In this document: piece after piece, positions 61,208 through 64,000 of the stretch
Numbering within the stretch: position 1 is the stretch's first letter
Layout of the letters: every line of letters begins with the position of its first letter
Assembly (NCBI GenBank): GCA_963696675.1
Contig: CAVOLM010000012.1
Location: 35,355-99,354, forward strand
Source of the DNA: DATBVX01 sp963696675
GTDB taxonomy: Bacteria > Pseudomonadota > Gammaproteobacteria > Steroidobacterales > Steroidobacteraceae
Length of the DNA stretch: 64,000 nt
Reading direction: 5' to 3'
Notes under the pieces: model-generated
The model's database searches: none
Told to the model about the DNA's origin: nothing
What the model saw: only the letters and a program-made list of their open reading frames with translations
Program-made: the position numbers and the translations under genes

Positions 61208-61423
61208 ATGAACAAAGGAAGGATTCGACAGGCCGCGCTCGTGAGCGCCACCGCGCTGGTGTTTGGCGCCGGTCTCGTCCTCGCGGCCACCTCGGGCCAT
61301 TCGGAGCTTTCAACGCAGCCGACGGCACTCGAACGGCAGCCGTTGTGGGTTCCAGGCGGCGAAGTGCCGATGTCCGCATACCTGCGCTCTGAACACGACT
61401 CGCTGCTCGCTCCCCCGCGCTGA
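61208..61423 (+). CDS. Small exported protein downstream of the repeat peptide
   Basis: 71 residues from the ATG at 61208: basic start MNKGRIRQ, hydrophobic AALVSATALVFGAGLVLAAT, then a mature part of about 44 residues (TQPTALERQPLWVPGGEVPM, SAYLRSEHDSLLAPPR). It also ends in PPR, like the repeat peptide. No family recognised. It lies 50 bp after the peptide gene and before a strong terminator, so the two are probably one transcript. Confidence 0.6.
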   Translation: MNKGRIRQAALVSATALVFGAGLVLAATSGHSELSTQPTALERQPLWVPGGEVPMSAYLRSEHDSLLAPPR

Positions 61424-61458
61424 GGACATCTTGGTAGGGTAGGTGTCCTGCGCAAAAT

Positions 61459-61495
61459 CCGCGGTGTGCTTTATGCACACCGCGGTTTCTTTTTC
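61459..61495 (+). terminator. Strong intrinsic terminator of the peptide operon
   Basis: CCGCGGTGTGC (61459-61469), loop TTTAT, GCACACCGCGG (61475-61485) make a perfect 11-bp stem, followed by TTTCTTTTTC. It is the clearest intrinsic terminator in the window and closes the two-peptide transcript before apbE. Confidence 0.92.
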
Positions 61496-61550
61496 TGTCG
61501 CGACTGCTGCCAATCGGTCAATAATCGCCGCCATCTTTTTTGGCGGGCGA

Positions 61551-62588
61551 ATGAACGTGCACGGTCCTCACTATCACAAGCTCCTTCCTTTCTTCCTGGG
61601 CGCTCTGGTCGCCAATCTCTCGGCCGCGGGACCGGCACGGGCGGAGTGGGTCTCGCGCGAGGAGGCGATCATGGGCACGCGCATCGCGGTCGAGTTGTGG
61701 GCCGCGGATCGCGTTCGGGGCGATGAGCTCATCACCCGCGTAATGGACGAGATGCGGCGCGTCGATGAACTGATGAGTACCTACAAGCCCACCAGCCAGG
61801 TCTCGCGCATCAACGCCGAAGCCGCTAAGCATCCAGTGGTCGTGGATGCCGACCTGTTCGGGCTGCTGCAGACGGCGCTCGGGTTTTCGCGCATCACCGA
61901 GGGCGCGTTCGATATCACCTACGCGAGCGTCGGCTATCTCTACGACTACCGGCGCCACATCAAGCCCAGCGATGCCGCCATCGCCAAGGCACTGCCAGCG
62001 GTCAGCTACAAGCACGTCATTCTCGATGCTCAGGCGCACAGCGTGCGTTTCACCCAGCCTGGGGTGCGCATCGATCTCGGCGGCATCGCCAAGGGCTGGG
62101 CGGTGGATCGCGGCATCGAAATCCTGCGTGCAGGCGGCATCGAGCATGCCTTCGTCACCGCGGGCGGCGACACGCGCATCATTGGCGATCGGTTCGGTGA
62201 ACCCTGGATGGTCGGTATTCGCGATCCGCGCCAGGAGGGCAAGGTGATCGCGCGCATTCCGCTCGTCGATGCGGCATTGTCGACTTCAGGCGACTACGAG
62301 CGATTCTTCGAGGCCGATGGCGTGCGCTATCACCATATCCTCTCGCCCTCTACCGGCAAATCCGCCAGCGCGGTTCGCAGCGTGACGGTCATCGGTCCGA
62401 CCGCGACGCGCACCGATGGGCTGTCCAAGACCATATTCGTACTCGGGATCAAGGAAGGCATGCGCGTGCTCGATGCACTCGGCGACGTCGACGTGATTGC
62501 GATCGACAAGGACGAGAAGATCTACTACTCGAAGGGGCTCGCGCGGCCGGAGAAGGATCCGGTAGGCTTGTCTGGCGCTCATCCCTGA
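61551..62588 (+). CDS. apbE: FAD:protein FMN transferase
   Basis: 345 residues with a signal sequence (LLPFFLGALVANLSAAGPARA). ApbE motifs: IMGTRIAVELWA, DLGGIAKGWAVDRGIEIL, FVTAGGDTRIIG, and the metal-binding YHHILSPSTGKSA with VIGPTATRTDGLSKTIFVLG. It transfers FMN from FAD to Thr of target flavoproteins in the periplasm. The ATG at 61551 is the first after the terminator. Convergent with the DUF3570 gene; ApbE and DUF3570 are often found together, usually with a DUF4266 lipoprotein that is not visible here. Confidence 0.93.
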   Translation: MNVHGPHYHKLLPFFLGALVANLSAAGPARAEWVSREEAIMGTRIAVELWAADRVRGDELITRVMDEMRRVDELMSTYKPTSQVSRINAEAAKHPVVVDADLFGLLQTALGFSRITEGAFDITYASVGYLYDYRRHIKPSDAAIAKALPAVSYKHVILDAQAHSVRFTQPGVRIDLGGIAKGWAVDRGIEILRAGGIEHAFVTAGGDTRIIGDRFGEPWMVGIRDPRQEGKVIARIPLVDAALSTSGDYERFFEADGVRYHHILSPSTGKSASAVRSVTVIGPTATRTDGLSKTIFVLGIKEGMRVLDALGDVDVIAIDKDEKIYYSKGLARPEKDPVGLSGAHP

Positions 62589-62600
62589 GCCGCGGATCGT

Positions 62601-63740
62601 TCAAAACCAGATCGAGCCGAACAACTGCAGCACATTGGCCTCGAAGCTGTAGAGTGGCTCAGTGCCCGGCGTCGTCGCCACGCGAATATCGCGAAAATCC
62701 TTGTAGTCGAACCACAGATGTTCGACGCGCACGTTGAGCGAGCCCTTCTGCACGAAGCGCGGCCAGCCACCCGGAAACTCGTAACTTGCGCCGACGCCCA
62801 GGCCGTAACTCTGGAACGTCGCCAGTTCCTTGTCACGTCCCAGGAAGTTCTGCGCATCGGCACGCGGGAACAGGTCACTGTAGAAATCGGCATTCTTCTG
62901 CGTGTAGTAACGAACGCTCGCGTCGAAGATCCATTTCTTCTTCCACGGCTGTGTGTAGCCAACATCCGCGGTGTGCGCAGTGATGCCCCAGGTGTCCGAG
63001 TAGAAGCGGTACTCGCCGTTGACGGCGGCGCGGAACGGCAGGTAGTACCTGCCGTTCACGGCAATTGCGTTGCTCGTGTGCGTGCGTGGGTAGACCTCGG
63101 CCTGGAAACTGTAACCAGTGCCGCTGGTCGGATCGAGATAGCGCACCGAGCGGTACGGGTTGTTGAGGAACCCCTCATCGGTGATGGTCTCGAAAGCGGC
63201 GCCCAGGATCAGGTTCTTGGTGATGATCTGCGATAAGCCGACGCTGTACGAGCGACGGTCGAGTGGCTGCTCGAACGTCGGATCGCCACGCCGCCGCACC
63301 GTGTCCCAGCCGCGCGAGTAGCCCAGTGTCACCGTGGTGAGATCGCCGAACAGATCCTGGCTCAGGCTGAACGAGGCAGTGTTAGCCTCGTAGTCGTTCT
63401 CAGAGCTGTTGATGTAGTTGAGGCTATAGGTCGTCTTGCCGCGCATTGCGTCGACGCCGACGCTCCATTGCGTGCGCTCTTCCTTGTACGGACTCGCGGT
63501 GGTGACGACATCGATCGATGCGCTCGACACCATGTCCATGTAGAAGTTGCCGACGACCGATACCTTCTCCAGAAAGCCCTTGCGCACCAGGAGTGATGGA
63601 CCGTCGATCTGCACGCCGCCGCCGTCGTAGACGTGGTACATGAGATCGGCCCGATCCTCGGGCAGGACACCGGCGAGCACGCGTCCGGCCAGGCCGGTGA
63701 GCGCGACCAGGAGCAGGAGGCGATGCAGGTGAGCGCGCAT
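62601..63740 (-). CDS. DUF3570 exported beta-barrel-like protein
   Basis: 379 residues with a signal (LHRLLLLVALTGLAGRVLAG), then DRADLMYHVYDGGGVQIDGP and alternating strands with many aromatic residues (TTVTLGYSRGWDTVRRRGDP, YTQPWKKKWIFDASVRYYTQ) ending in VLQLFGSIWF, a C-terminal aromatic typical for outer-membrane barrels. The DUF3570 family is associated with ApbE and electron-transfer clusters. The ATG at 63740 is preferred; the longer in-frame extension upstream covers the inverted-repeat region and looks non-coding. Confidence 0.87.
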   Translation of the reverse strand: MRAHLHRLLLLVALTGLAGRVLAGVLPEDRADLMYHVYDGGGVQIDGPSLLVRKGFLEKVSVVGNFYMDMVSSASIDVVTTASPYKEERTQWSVGVDAMRGKTTYSLNYINSSENDYEANTASFSLSQDLFGDLTTVTLGYSRGWDTVRRRGDPTFEQPLDRRSYSVGLSQIITKNLILGAAFETITDEGFLNNPYRSVRYLDPTSGTGYSFQAEVYPRTHTSNAIAVNGRYYLPFRAAVNGEYRFYSDTWGITAHTADVGYTQPWKKKWIFDASVRYYTQKNADFYSDLFPRADAQNFLGRDKELATFQSYGLGVGASYEFPGGWPRFVQKGSLNVRVEHLWFDYKDFRDIRVATTPGTEPLYSFEANVLQLFGSIWF

Positions 63741-63784
63741 CGCTCTGGGAGTCTGCCTGAGCATTCCGCATGGCCGCGACCGCG

Positions 63785-63874
63785 ACGATTTTGGCCTGCA
63801 GCTAGGCGCAGGCGATGCTGTGGTGTGGTTACTCCACATGAGGAGGCTGCAACGACGCTGCAGGCCAAAAGCGT
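63785..63874. repeat. Inverted repeat element upstream of the DUF3570 gene
   Basis: TTTTGGCCTGCAGC (63789-63802) and GCTGCAGGCCAAAA (63857-63870) are perfect 14-bp inverted arms; allowing one mismatch they extend to 18-19 bp (ACG/CGT flanks). The 54-bp centre contains a smaller stem TGTGG/CCACA. It may be an RNA leader structure or a small mobile-type element. Confidence 0.75.
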
Positions 63875-63888
63875 CCGGTCCCGTACGG

Positions 63889-63989
63889 GTTGCGATGAGC
63901 AGGCGTGTCTGCGGCGTTGCGAGGCTTGGCCATGGAATCGACCATGGGCTGCACCTCGCGCCTAGCAGCCATTGCCTGCTGATCGCAAC
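63889..63989. repeat. Second nested inverted repeat at the window end
   Basis: GTTGCGATGAGCAGG (63889-63903) and CCTGCTGATCGCAAC (63975-63989) pair at 14 of 15 positions. Inside, GGCCATGG and CCATGGGC flank AATCGA. No gene is seen in 63741-64000. Confidence 0.65.
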
Positions 63990-64000
63990 GCGGTTCATGC

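Overview
This 64 kb window is high-GC, gene-dense chromosomal DNA. Codon use and gene content (aceK-icd, PadR-PspC, the Cop copper operon, OprP-type porin, DUF3570-ApbE, ECF sigma with a TPR kinase) point to a gammaproteobacterium of the Xanthomonadales/Nevskiales/Steroidobacterales type. That placement is inference. I see no rRNA, tRNA, CRISPR array, integrase, transposase or plasmid origin. About thirty apparent single-base frame changes fall in some fifteen otherwise well-conserved genes, while most other genes are clean. This looks more like uncorrected indels in the assembly than gene decay, so such genes are given as CDS with the break positions stated.

Layout. 1-5.7 kb: end of a polyamine ABC operon (potF, potG, potH, potI) followed by polyphosphate glucokinase and a YbdL-like aminotransferase. 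5.8-11.3 kb: acyl-CoA dehydrogenase, a Cys/Met-metabolism PLP enzyme, a small channel-like membrane protein, a padR-pspC pair with a clear operator, an internally deleted VOC gene, and a secreted pectinesterase. 11.3-14.4 kb: icd and aceK, the glyoxylate-bypass switch. 14.5-22.9 kb: a copper island consisting of csoR with a perfect palindromic operator, a CPx-type P-ATPase, copL, the multicopper oxidase CopA (interrupted by an in-frame TGA), copB, a cytochrome c fused to a SnoaL-like domain, a Met-rich secreted protein, and a reverse trio DUF5676-SRPBCC-DUF2933.

23-28 kb: a two-component system, PAP2 phosphatase, methyltransferase and agmatine deiminase. 27.8-37.6 kb: a sulfate-type ABC transporter (CysA fused to a universal-stress-like domain, CysT, CysW) directly followed by a histidine kinase and response regulator, then a truncated flavoprotein and, convergently, the periplasmic binding protein and an OprP-like porin. 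Helically phased repeats lie upstream of cysA. 37.8-50.5 kb: PLDc_N/TPR protein, soluble PQQ dehydrogenase, AlaX, a PlpD-like patatin-barrel protein, kinase-like and TPR proteins, EexN-like lipoprotein, ICMT-like methyltransferase, MsrA, pirin, and a TPR lipoprotein.

50.5-64 kb: SRPBCC-GyrI fusion, an operon of DUF4331, lipoprotein, TPR and HupE/UreJ proteins, a SYLF protein, an ECF sigma factor with a 906-residue Ser/Thr kinase-TPR protein, two tiny secreted peptide genes ending at a strong terminator (one carries a perfectly repeated decapeptide DNVPFPIPPR), ApbE, and a DUF3570 protein with complex inverted repeats upstream. The peptide genes beside the ECF/kinase pair, the CysA-USP transporter with its own two-component system, and the cytochrome-SnoaL fusion in the copper island are the most unusual items.
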